NCBI GenBank assembly: GCA_024233875.1 | Contig: JACKPB010000002.1 | Location: forward strand, 248,001 to 312,000 | Direction: 5' to 3' | DNA length: 64,000 nt | Source: Leptospiraceae bacterium | GTDB taxonomy: Bacteria > Spirochaetota > Leptospiria > Leptospirales > Leptospiraceae | Shown: positions 7,735 through 15,396 of the stretch, one piece after another | Layout: each line of letters starts with the position of its first letter | Numbering within the stretch: position 1 is the first letter of the stretch | The notes under the pieces: generated by a model | Seen by the model: only the letters and a program-made list of their open reading frames with translations | Database searches by the model: none | Told to the model about the DNA's origin: nothing | Made by a program: the position numbers and the translations under genes

Positions 7735-9040
7735 CAAATTGCTCCACATATTTTTCTACCAGAATCCCGGCTATAGCACCATCACCTACCGCAGTCGCCG
7801 CCTGTCTGATTTTTTTAGATCGCACATCGCCCGCCGCATACACACCGGGTAAATTGGTTTCCATATCGTCATTGGTCACAAGATATCCCCAATTGTCCTT
7901 CTTTAAACTATTTGGCAATACCTCAACATTGGGCATCATACCAATGAATACGAAAACTCCATCAGTTTCTAATGTAGACTCTTCATTTGTTTTGACATTG
8001 CTAACCAGCAATTTCATCCTACCATCTTCCAAACGTGTGAATTCTTTGACAACAGTATTGTAGGAGACTGAAATCTTTTCATTTTTCAGTAAATGATCTA
8101 TAGCAGTTTTATTTGCTGTCAAAGTTTCTAAGTTTTGGATCATGTGAATTTTGGTAGCAAATCGGGTAAGAAAAAGAGATTCTTCAACGGCAGAATTACC
8201 ACCACCTATCACGATAATTTCTTTACCATCGTAGTACTTTCCATCACAGGTGGCACAATAAGAGATTCCTAAACCTCGATTTTCTTTTTCACCGGGAGCT
8301 CCTGTCAATCTGGGTTGGGCTCCGGTTGTGATGATGAGTGATTTCGCATGGATGGTCATATCCCCATTGTCTAGGATAAGAGTGTGTAAGCCGCCATTTT
8401 CGGAGACTTTCAACTCTGTAATATCAACTGCCGCTATGACTTCAGCTCCTGCTTCCTTTGTTTGGGTAAGCATCAAATCCATTAACTCATAGCCATTGAC
8501 TGCCTTGCCGGTACCTGCATAATTGGAGATGAGGTGGGTTGTCTTCACCTGCCCTCCCGTTAGCTCGGGATCTACCATTATAGTCTTTAGCTTTGCCTGA
8601 GCGGCATAGATCCCCGCACTCATTCCCGCGGGTCCCCCACCTAAAATCAGTACATCGGCTTCTTTGACCTGGGGCTTCTTTTTTGAAATACGATTTTTGA
8701 ATTCATCACCCGGAAGAAGAGTGGAGATATTGGTAAGAAGGTCTTTTTTCTTGATTCCTCCGATCAGTCTGGAACCGGTCTCTTTTCCGTTATTATAAAA
8801 AACTACTGTTGGGCTGGAGGATACTCCCATTTTTTTGGCCAGATCTCGATTCTGCTGACGAAAAATTTTATAAAATTTGACTTTATCACCAAAAAGGTCT
8901 GCCATCTCCTGATACTTAGGTGCCAGTGACTCACAGGGGGCGCACTCATCAGAGTAGAAATCTAAAATATAAGGACCTTCCTGATTTTTTATTTTTTCAA
9001 AATCCTCAGTGTTGATTTCAAAGATGTTTTCAGATGCCAT
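7709..9040 (-). CDS. trxB: Thioredoxin-thioredoxin reductase fusion protein
   Basis: A 443-residue fusion. Residues 1-110 form a thioredoxin domain with active site ECAPCE (Cys33, Cys36) and the cis-Pro segment SSSPTVVFY. Residues ~126-435 are an FAD/NADPH thioredoxin reductase with VLILGGGPAGMSAGIYAA (FAD), the redox pair CATC (Cys262, Cys265), an NADPH-binding GGGNSAVEESLF and GVYAAGDVR. It should pass electrons from NADPH to its own thioredoxin domain. The thioredoxin is at the N-terminus, the reverse of the mycobacterial reductase-thioredoxin fusion, and the usual WCGPC site is replaced. It is the first gene of the operon with arsM, the peptide and the SPASM maturase, so a dedicated reductant supply for them is likely. 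ATG 9040 has GGAG at good spacing. Confidence 0.93.
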   Translation of the reverse strand: MASENIFEINTEDFEKIKNQEGPYILDFYSDECAPCESLAPKYQEMADLFGDKVKFYKIFRQQNRDLAKKMGVSSSPTVVFYNNGKETGSRLIGGIKKKDLLTNISTLLPGDEFKNRISKKKPQVKEADVLILGGGPAGMSAGIYAAQAKLKTIMVDPELTGGQVKTTHLISNYAGTGKAVNGYELMDLMLTQTKEAGAEVIAAVDITELKVSENGGLHTLILDNGDMTIHAKSLIITTGAQPRLTGAPGEKENRGLGISYCATCDGKYYDGKEIIVIGGGNSAVEESLFLTRFATKIHMIQNLETLTANKTAIDHLLKNEKISVSYNTVVKEFTRLEDGRMKLLVSNVKTNEESTLETDGVFVFIGMMPNVEVLPNSLKKDNWGYLVTNDDMETNLPGVYAAGDVRSKKIRQAATAVGDGAIAGILVEKYVEQFDARVKGNH

Positions 9041-9053
9041 TTTTAATCTCCTA

Positions 9054-9071
9054 TATACCCTACAGGGTATA
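9054..9071 (-). promoter_or_regulatory. 18-bp palindromic operator in front of the trx-arsM-peptide-rSAM operon
   Basis: TATACCCTACAGGGTATA has perfect 8-bp arms around AC and lies 13 bases before the start codon of the first gene. TACCC-n4-GGGTA matches the general layout of operators used by the CsoR/RcnR/CstR (copper, nickel/cobalt, persulfide) repressor family. A TTGACA hexamer is present on the same strand at 9091-9086. No gene for such a repressor is in the window, so the regulator identity is inference. Confidence 0.6.
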
Positions 9072-9241
9072 GTATATGGCCTCTATGTCAAGAAAATAAT
9101 TAAAAAAATTCTTACTAAAATCGTTTTTTTTGAATCCATCCGCTTTTTCAATGAGGTCCATGTATCTCAATTTAGGTATTTTCGAACTCCCCGATTGAGT
9201 GATTCAATGATTTTTGATGAGATTCAAAATCACTGAAGGGA

Positions 9242-10411
9242 TTACCACAAGCCTGACAAAAATTTATGAACTGGCATGACCCGAACTTTTTTTGTAAGGT
9301 AGTCCTCTGTGGTATTTAAAGATATTTGATAGAGAAAAGGGATAGAAAGTCGATCTCCAAAATAGAGAAGATTTTTGTTCAAATCCTTTGCGCCCTGCTT
9401 TACTTCGACAGCAAACCATGGCTTTTTATTTAGGGTTACTAAAAAATCCACTTCACGCTTCTCCTGGTCTCTGAGATAATTCAATTCGCAGGTATACCCT
9501 TCTTGATCCCAAAGATAATTACAAAATTTTAGTAGGTGAGATGCAACCATGTTTTCTAACCTTGCCCCCTGGTCTTCAACTTGTGACCAATCCCAGAGAT
9601 ATAGCTTGGGTTCCTTCTTAAGTGCACGGTATTTTTGAGATTGAAATGGATAGATACGGAAGCAGTAATAAAATTCTTCTAGAATTTTCATCCAATTGTC
9701 CACAGCACGATGACTAACCTGTAAGTCTTCCCGCAAACTATTTAAAGAAAGAACCCCACCTGCTCTCTCCGGTAAGATTTCACTGAGGATCTGCATATTA
9801 GAAATATCTTGGATAAGGGTCAACTCTCGAATGTCTTCTCTGAAAAACCTTTCGATTCTTTCTAATTTCCAGATTCTATGGTGCCTAACTGATTGTTTGA
9901 GAAATGGTTCAGGAAATCCTCCAAATTTCAAAAGAGATTTGGCAGTTTCGGAATAATCTGCGGAGGGAAAGGTTAATTCGCTTCCTATTTCTAAAGATTC
10001 TCCTAGATTTAGATTCTCTACTTCTGCAACCGAAAGTGGATGAAGACGATAGTAGTGATACCTTCCCTGCAATGAATCCCCACCTTTTCGGTAAACATTC
10101 ATCCTTGTAGAACCTGTGATCAAAAAATTGAAATGATCTTTGTGCAAATCATATTCACCTTTGATCCATGTCTTCCAGCGTGAGTATTTGTGAAATTCAT
10201 CTAAAATTATCAAATCAGAATCAGAAGACCATTTCCCTTCTAAAAACTCTTTTTTCTTTTTGATCGTGTCCCAATTGAAATATTCAAATTTGGAAAATTT
10301 TTCTCCTATTAATTTTGAAAGAATTGTCTTTCCTACCTGCCTTGGACCTCCAATGAAGACCATCTTCTCTTTCAAAGCCTCCCGAATAGGAGTTTCCAAA
10401 TTACGATTCAT
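9242..10411 (-). CDS. AAA ATPase with DUF4143-type C-terminal domain (copy 1)
   Basis: A 389-residue P-loop ATPase. Walker A is GGPRQVGKT near residue 20, Walker B LIILDEFH near residue 71, and a sensor-like LITGSTRMNVYRKGGDSLQGRY follows. The C-terminal half has a winged-helix-like region and a nuclease-like DUF4143 segment with the VDFLVTLNKKPWFAVEVKQG motif (D...ExK), which resembles PD-(D/E)xK folds. The frame runs upstream to 10486 through an inverted repeat, but ATG 10411 aligns with the N-terminus of copy 2 (MNRK/MNRN), so I chose it. Function of these ATPases is poorly known. It is closely related to the ATPase at 12613-13740 and more distantly to that at 16633-17805. The gene is monocistronic and ends 173 bases before the trx operon promoter element. 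Confidence 0.85.
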   Translation of the reverse strand: MNRNLETPIREALKEKMVFIGGPRQVGKTILSKLIGEKFSKFEYFNWDTIKKKKEFLEGKWSSDSDLIILDEFHKYSRWKTWIKGEYDLHKDHFNFLITGSTRMNVYRKGGDSLQGRYHYYRLHPLSVAEVENLNLGESLEIGSELTFPSADYSETAKSLLKFGGFPEPFLKQSVRHHRIWKLERIERFFREDIRELTLIQDISNMQILSEILPERAGGVLSLNSLREDLQVSHRAVDNWMKILEEFYYCFRIYPFQSQKYRALKKEPKLYLWDWSQVEDQGARLENMVASHLLKFCNYLWDQEGYTCELNYLRDQEKREVDFLVTLNKKPWFAVEVKQGAKDLNKNLLYFGDRLSIPFLYQISLNTTEDYLTKKVRVMPVHKFLSGLW

Positions 10412-10421
10412 AATAGTTATT

Positions 10422-10469
10422 TTTGCTTGGTAGCAAAATTGTCTATATATTATTTTGCTACCAAGCAAA
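10422..10469. repeat. Perfect 18-bp inverted repeat at the start of ATPase copy 1
   Basis: Arms 10422-10439 (TTTGCTTGGTAGCAAAAT) and 10452-10469 are exact reverse complements, separated by 12 AT-rich bases. Each arm also contains a smaller dyad (TTTTGC...GCAAAA). The repeat ends 10 bases upstream of the ATG, so it would cover the promoter or ribosome-binding region. An autoregulatory operator is the simplest reading. Confidence 0.75.
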
Positions 10470-10699
10470 TTTTTAAGTGTTTTCAAAACTGGTTAAACCT
10501 TGCTTTTTCGTAAGGAATCAGCCATGGCTGGAGATTGCTTAGAAGCGTGAATCAAAGCAGGTTTCTGAAATTCTAAGATATTTGTCTGATGCATTTCGAA
10601 GGATTTTATTTTATTATTAATGGATTCGAGACCTTCAACCAACTATCCAAGTTATTGTACAAATCAAATGCTTTTAATTTTTTATAAATCCCCTATTCT

Positions 10700-10737
10700 A
10701 TTACCTCTTAGGTAATTGATTTATTTACCTTTATAAT
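10700..10737 (+). promoter_or_regulatory. Dyad and -10 element upstream of a small membrane-protein gene
   Basis: ATTACCT-CTT-AGGTAAT (10700-10716) is followed by a third TTACCT and a consensus TATAAT at 10732-10737, about 70 bases before the ATG at 10810. A regulated promoter is plausible. The remaining part of the 10470-10809 gap shows only a short CAGCCATGGCTG palindrome at 10519-10530 and no credible ORF. Confidence 0.4.
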
Positions 10738-10809
10738 GTATAGTGACCTGTAAAAGAATTCTTGAGAAAGGATATCTTATGAAATCATATAAAGAAGAGG
10801 AAAATTTTT

Positions 10810-11184
10810 ATGAAAATGTTTCAAATTCTATTGGTGGCGATGACAATTGCTATCATCACGATTACTGGTATTGTCTCAAATACTCATGGTTGGAATCTCA
10901 TTGAGGTTTTTATTGACAATATAATTTCATTGAATTGGTCCGGTCAGTTCAATTTTGATTTTATGTGCTACCTTTTTCTTTCTGCAATTTGGATCATGTG
11001 GAGACATGATTTTTCTCCTATGGGAATTGTTCTAGGTCTTATAGCATCAGTTGCTGGAATTTTATTTTTTGCACCTTATCTTTTCATTTTGACCATTCAA
11101 TCAAATGGAAATATTACGATTGTATTATTAGGGAAGAAACATAGCAATAACTCACCTATCGCACTTCGTTCAAAAGCTGAGTAA
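10810..11184 (+). CDS. Small integral membrane protein (DUF1475/DUF2834-like)
   Basis: A 124-residue protein with three hydrophobic helices at roughly residues 5-25, 50-66 and 70-95 and a short basic C-terminal tail. Layout and length resemble the small uncharacterised membrane families DUF1475/DUF2834, but similarity is only by eye. ATG 10810 is preceded at some distance by AAGAGG. An earlier ATG at 10779 is out of frame. It is flanked by a dyad-containing promoter region and has its own transcription unit. No function can be proposed. Confidence 0.65.
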   Translation: MKMFQILLVAMTIAIITITGIVSNTHGWNLIEVFIDNIISLNWSGQFNFDFMCYLFLSAIWIMWRHDFSPMGIVLGLIASVAGILFFAPYLFILTIQSNGNITIVLLGKKHSNNSPIALRSKAE

Positions 11185-11234
11185 ACTACCAGAAACCACG
11201 ATTCGATGCTCCCCGACCCATTTAGTCTTTATTC

Positions 11235-11266
11235 TGTTGTAAAAAAAATCATTCGATTGTACAACA
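11235..11266. promoter_or_regulatory. TGTTGTA inverted repeat upstream of the EEP hydrolase gene
   Basis: TGTTGTA (11235-11241) and TACAACA (11260-11266) form an inverted pair with an 18-base gap, and a third TTGTTGTA lies downstream near 11289. They sit 75-105 bases before the ATG at 11341. Operator role is inference only. Confidence 0.25.
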
Positions 11267-11340
11267 AGGTTTGCATTCGGATTATTTTTGTTGTAAGCAG
11301 AAATCTAATCTGTATCAATAGTCAAAAAAGAGAGTAACCT

Positions 11341-12432
11341 ATGAAACCCCAAAAAAAATATCTTACTTATATAGCTCTATTTCTTAGCACACTTATAACA
11401 GGACTTATATTGTCTGTTTACTCTTTAACCTATCATCCGAAATCACAGGAAGAAATGAAAGTTACATGCAAGGAAAACCCACCGAGTTTGGAACCCAATA
11501 GACCACTGAAAATTTTAAATTGGAACGTTCAGTTTCTTGCAGGGAAAAAATATGTGTTCTTCTTCGATGTGCCCACAGGAGATGGTCCGCATACGAGACC
11601 GGAGAAAGAAGAGATTGTTAAGACCTTAGACGAAGTTGTGAGAGTCGTGAAAGATGTAGATCCTGATTTGATACTCTTCCAGGAATTAGATGAGGATGCC
11701 AAAAGAACAGATTACGAAGATCAACTAAAACTTGTTTGGGAAAAACTTCCAAACTATAATTGTGCAAGTTCTGCTTTTTACTGGAGAAACCACTTCATTC
11801 CAATGACCCAGATCATGGGTTCCACAGGATTGAAACTCTCAACGTTAAGCAAATACAAAATGAACAAAGCGATCAGACATGCACTGCCGGAAATCCCCAT
11901 GGATCTCTTATCGAGACAGTTTGGACTCAAAAGAGCCATTCTGGAATCAAGAATAACACTTTCTGACGGAACAGAAATCGCTGCAATGAACACACATTTG
12001 GATGCATTTGCACAAGGATACGATACAATGGAGCAACAGGTAGTACTTCTAAAAAATCTTTTAAAGCAAAGAACGGAAGAAAAAATTCCTTGGTTCGTAG
12101 GGGGAGATTTTAATTTGCTCCCACCCGGATTTCCCCGGGAAGAAGTTTATGAAACTCATAGGAGTTATTATAATCCTCAATCAGAGCTCTCTATGATCTT
12201 TCAAAACTTTGACTCTGCAATTCCTTTAAATGAAATGATGGGGGAAAATAAAGCAAAATACTTCACTCATATTTCAAATGACCCAAACGTAAACAATAAA
12301 GCAGATAGAACTATAGACTACATATTTTATTCCCGGGACTGGAAGGTGAAAACAGCTATAGTCAGACAAGATGATACGAAAGAAATTTCTGATCATTTTC
12401 CAATTATTACAGAACTGGAACTAAAAAAATAA
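11341..12432 (+). CDS. Endonuclease/exonuclease/phosphatase-family hydrolase, membrane-anchored or exported
   Basis: A 363-residue DNase I-fold metal hydrolase. The N-terminus is basic followed by a hydrophobic segment (residues ~7-27), so the enzyme is exported or tethered outside the membrane. Catalytic motifs are in order: KILNWNVQF (metal Asn), LFQELDED (metal Glu), NTHLDAF (His), GGDFNLLPPG (Asp/Asn), TIDYIFY and SDHFPIITEL (terminal Asp-His). These are the residues shared by nucleases, sphingomyelinases and inositol-phosphate phosphatases of the superfamily, so the fold is sure but the substrate (nucleic acid, lipid or phosphoester) is not. A GAGAG element lies before ATG 11341. The gene is convergent with ATPase copy 2, separated by a run of hairpins. 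Confidence 0.88.
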   Translation: MKPQKKYLTYIALFLSTLITGLILSVYSLTYHPKSQEEMKVTCKENPPSLEPNRPLKILNWNVQFLAGKKYVFFFDVPTGDGPHTRPEKEEIVKTLDEVVRVVKDVDPDLILFQELDEDAKRTDYEDQLKLVWEKLPNYNCASSAFYWRNHFIPMTQIMGSTGLKLSTLSKYKMNKAIRHALPEIPMDLLSRQFGLKRAILESRITLSDGTEIAAMNTHLDAFAQGYDTMEQQVVLLKNLLKQRTEEKIPWFVGGDFNLLPPGFPREEVYETHRSYYNPQSELSMIFQNFDSAIPLNEMMGENKAKYFTHISNDPNVNNKADRTIDYIFYSRDWKVKTAIVRQDDTKEISDHFPIITELELKK

Positions 12433-12469
12433 AATCTTCGTAGAGAAAAAGAGTAAGGCATGGAAAGCA

Positions 12470-12548
12470 TCCTGGATTTTAAACCGATTAATAAATCCAG
12501 GAGATTGGGGATAACTTTGTCCCCATCCATGACAGCAGGCTTTCTGCT
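12470..12548. terminator. Three consecutive hairpins between convergent genes
   Basis: Stem 1: TCCTGGATTT / AAATCCAGGA (12470-12479, 12493-12502), perfect 10 bp. Stem 2: TGGGGA / TCCCCA (12506-12511, 12520-12525). Stem 3: AGCAG / CTGCT (12534-12538, 12544-12548). They fill much of the gap between the EEP hydrolase stop and the ATPase copy 2 stop, and probably act as a bidirectional terminator. Confidence 0.6.
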
Positions 12549-12612
12549 ATTTAACTCACCTATAGCAAGAAGAGCGAAAAGTAAGTAAACGGAATTTTTT
12601 TCCTCAAGTAAA

Positions 12613-13740
12613 TCACTCTTCGAATGAAAAATATCTCTCCATAGGCAAAATGTATATCGTATGATGCAATACTTCATTTTTTAGATCATAGATAAGTTGA
12701 TAGGACTTACATTGTTTTTCATCCAACTTATTATGAAAGTAGATAAGTGAACGGGATGGAGAAGTGTCAGATTTCTTCACTTCTATCAGAGAAGTGGGCT
12801 TTCCGTCAATTGTTGTCAGAAAGTCAACCTCATGACCATCCCGATCTTTTAGAAAATGAAGAGAAGACCTCTCTCCTTCTACATCTTCTTTAAAATTACA
12901 AGAAGCTAAGAGATGAAGTGCCACCATATTCTCCAATCTTGCTCCTTCAGATGTCGCTTCAGTCCAATCATAGAAATAAATTTTGTATTCTCTCTTGACT
13001 GCACGATTCAATTTTTTAGAATAAGGAGTGACTCGAAAAATGACATACATACTCTCCAAAACCCGAATCCATGATTCAACAGTTGGATGAGAAACTGATA
13101 AATCTTCCGCAAGACTTCTAATGGAAAGTGGACTTCCTACCCTATCCTTCAATAAATCAACAAGAATTTCCAATTGAAAGAGTGATTTCAGATTTTCCAG
13201 ACTAAAGATATCTTCACGTACCACACGATCCATTCTTTCTTTTTTCCATCTCTTTACATTTCGATTGGTTTTTGAAAGAAATGGTTCGGGGAAACCACCC
13301 CGTTCGAAAAGAAGGGAAAAAAAAGATTCCTGAATCTGAGAAGTAAGCTCTCCGAAAGTAAAAGGATTCAGTCGATAGTGATGGTACCTTCCCTGTAGAG
13401 AATCCCCACCTTTTCGATAGACATCCATTCTGGCAGAACCGGTCACCAGGATTTTGTGTTGATCTTTCTCTTTATCATAGATTCCTTTTAGCCAGGATTT
13501 CCAATTTCTCCATTTGTGAATTTCATCAAAGACTAAGATTTCATTCTCCGGTTTCCAATTTCTCTCGATAAGATTTTTCCTATCCTCCGGATGATCAAAA
13601 TTGAAATACAGAGGATTCTGAAATTTCTCCATAATCTGTTTGGCGAGAGTCGTTTTTCCCACCTGCCTGGGTCCAGCAATGAATACCATCTTCTTGTTGT
13701 TGAGATCTTCTAATATGTAGGGAAATATTTTGCGATTCAC
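12613..13740 (-). CDS. AAA ATPase with DUF4143-type C-terminal domain (copy 2)
   Basis: A 375-residue paralogue of the ATPase at 9242-10411. Shared blocks include KMVFIAGPRQVGKTT (Walker A), ILVFDEIHKW (Walker B), ILVTGSARMDVYRKGGDSL and GRYHHYRLNPF. The middle contains a winged-helix-like LAEDLSVSHPTVESWIRVLE segment, and the C-terminal domain contains HEVDFLTTIDGKPTSLIEVKKS, a nuclease-like D...ExK arrangement. The start is GTG 13740, giving MNRKIFPYI, aligned with copy 1. Immediately upstream lies a pair of 30-bp imperfect palindromes unlike the inverted repeat of copy 1. Function is unknown; members are common, poorly characterised and often variable between strains. Confidence 0.87.
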   Translation of the reverse strand: MNRKIFPYILEDLNNKKMVFIAGPRQVGKTTLAKQIMEKFQNPLYFNFDHPEDRKNLIERNWKPENEILVFDEIHKWRNWKSWLKGIYDKEKDQHKILVTGSARMDVYRKGGDSLQGRYHHYRLNPFTFGELTSQIQESFFSLLFERGGFPEPFLSKTNRNVKRWKKERMDRVVREDIFSLENLKSLFQLEILVDLLKDRVGSPLSIRSLAEDLSVSHPTVESWIRVLESMYVIFRVTPYSKKLNRAVKREYKIYFYDWTEATSEGARLENMVALHLLASCNFKEDVEGERSSLHFLKDRDGHEVDFLTTIDGKPTSLIEVKKSDTSPSRSLIYFHNKLDEKQCKSYQLIYDLKNEVLHHTIYILPMERYFSFEE

Positions 13741-13757
13741 AATACCAATCTATATAC

Positions 13758-13819
13758 GGCAAATGGAAAGTCAAGTTTCAAATTGCCACGGCAAATGGAA
13801 AGTATACTTTCAAATAGCC
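13758..13819. repeat. Two tandem 30-bp palindrome-like units upstream of ATPase copy 2
   Basis: Units 13758-13787 and 13790-13819 share GGCAAATGGAAAGT at the left and TTTCAAAT...GCC at the right. The second contains the perfect palindrome GAAAGTATACTTTC. They begin 18 bases upstream of the GTG start codon. A double operator is likely. Confidence 0.65.
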
Positions 13820-13909
13820 AGCTGCGTTAGAAACTTCAAGACCCTAAAAATGAACCTATTTATCCGGATTCTTTCAAAATGAAAACAGATCCGCATTTAC
13901 TTCCGGAAA

Positions 13910-14977
13910 CTATTCTATCAGTTCTCCTATCTCTTGAGGAGTCCCGACTATTTCATGGATTTGTGAGGGTAATTTTCCGGTTAATTTTTTAAATATAGAA
14001 TGAAAGGAGGATTTTGAATGAAATCCACAGGTCATTGCTAATCTATAATTAGTGTATTCCTTAAATACAGGATCATTTCTCTTGTTTATATATTCCTGAA
14101 TTCTATAGGAGTTTACAAAGGTATAAAAATTTTTCCCCAGGTTTTCATTGATAATTTGACTTAAATAATTTGGTTTGATATTTAATTTTTCTGCAAGAGT
14201 TTGTAATTTTAATTCATCATTCAAATAGGGTTTCTCTTCATCCATGTATTTTAGGATAAAAATAATCAAAGGTTTTATATCTTCTTCTTTAAGACCGGAC
14301 TTGGAATATTTTTTTAAATTCTCACTGATATATGTTCTGTGTGTTCGAATATCCGGTTGATCCATTAAAAGAGAAGAAAGTTCTCTTTCTTTTAATAAAG
14401 AATTCTTAAGCTTTTTTGTCTGCTTTTCTATACGATTTATATAATCATTCATGATCCCGACCAAACCAAAACTAATTACAGAAAAGAATGTAATACCGAA
14501 AATAGAATCAATCAATAACTTAGGATTCAAACCAAGAGATTCTTTTTTCTGAAAATAAATTATTATTACTATAATATAATTTAAGAAGATAACAAATTTT
14601 GTTAGACGATAAGTCGTTAGCATTAAAAAAAGCAAAATGGTTACAGGAAGATAAATTCCTTCATGCCCCGTAAAACCTCCCATCAATGCAACAGTAGACA
14701 TTACAAAGAGAATGGATATCGGAAAAAAGTAGAGGAATAATTTGTATTTTCTAATATAAATTAAAACCAATGAAAAAATAGACAAAAAAAATAGGATTAT
14801 CATTCCCGGTCTACTATGTAGGGTGTTTCTAAATATGGAAATTAAGATTCCCAAAAAGCAGATAAAAAATAATCCGATACTAAATATTATTAAAAACTTC
14901 ACTTTCTGTCTTTCGATGATATTATTGATGCCTAATCGAGGGAGAAATCTAAATTTTCGAAGGAACTTCTTGTTCAT
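13910..14977 (-). CDS. Membrane-bound AraC-family transcriptional regulator
   Basis: A 355-residue protein. After a basic N-terminal segment there are about six hydrophobic helices (roughly residues 25-180), then a short coiled linker (IEKQTKKLKNSLLKERELSSLL), and a C-terminal AraC-type DNA-binding domain at about residues 240-345. The latter shows LQTLAEKLNIKPNYLSQIINENLGKNFYTFVNSYRI and the second helix-turn-helix LAMTCGFHSKSSFHSIFKKLTGKLPSQ. It is a membrane-tethered regulator, a layout often found in spirochaetes and Bacteroidetes. The gene is clearly more AT-rich than the window average. It is divergent from the lectin-like lipoprotein gene at 15397, which is its most obvious possible target besides itself. 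Confidence 0.87.
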   Translation of the reverse strand: MNKKFLRKFRFLPRLGINNIIERQKVKFLIIFSIGLFFICFLGILISIFRNTLHSRPGMIILFFLSIFSLVLIYIRKYKLFLYFFPISILFVMSTVALMGGFTGHEGIYLPVTILLFLMLTTYRLTKFVIFLNYIIVIIIYFQKKESLGLNPKLLIDSIFGITFFSVISFGLVGIMNDYINRIEKQTKKLKNSLLKERELSSLLMDQPDIRTHRTYISENLKKYSKSGLKEEDIKPLIIFILKYMDEEKPYLNDELKLQTLAEKLNIKPNYLSQIINENLGKNFYTFVNSYRIQEYINKRNDPVFKEYTNYRLAMTCGFHSKSSFHSIFKKLTGKLPSQIHEIVGTPQEIGELIE

Positions 14978-15396
14978 ATGCCTCAGAGCTTTGCTTTATT
15001 TATTCATTATTCTAGGTCCTGATTCTGTGAAAATGACAGAATGGATGAATAGAAATTGAACCTACAAGTAGATCTAAATACTCTTTGAGCAAAACTAAAT
15101 TAAAGGTAAATCTTTTTTTTATCTTTTAAATCTCACTAATAATAAATGTAAACAGAAAAGTCCAAGAATATAAGGATAGACCCTAATTTCCTGTTCCCCG
15201 GATATTATTGTTTGAACTAAACGGTAAATACTTATACAATGATGCTATTGTATTGTAATGTATACTCAGGCTCAGAGGAATAAATTATTTCAAAAAGCTA
15301 TTTAATCATGATTTTTTTTAAACAATTATGTGATTATTTGTAGAATATATGAAAATACTAATAAATAGTTTATTATAATTAGTGGAGACAAAAATA
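14978..15396. promoter_or_regulatory. Divergent regulatory region between araC-type and lectin-lipoprotein genes
   Basis: This 419-base, very AT-rich gap contains the dyad ATTCTGT-n7-ACAGAAT at 15022-15042, about 45 bases upstream of the AraC-type gene start, a good candidate operator. GTGGAGAC at 15382-15389 is the probable ribosome-binding region for the lipoprotein. I see no RNA gene or convincing small ORF. Confidence 0.4.
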
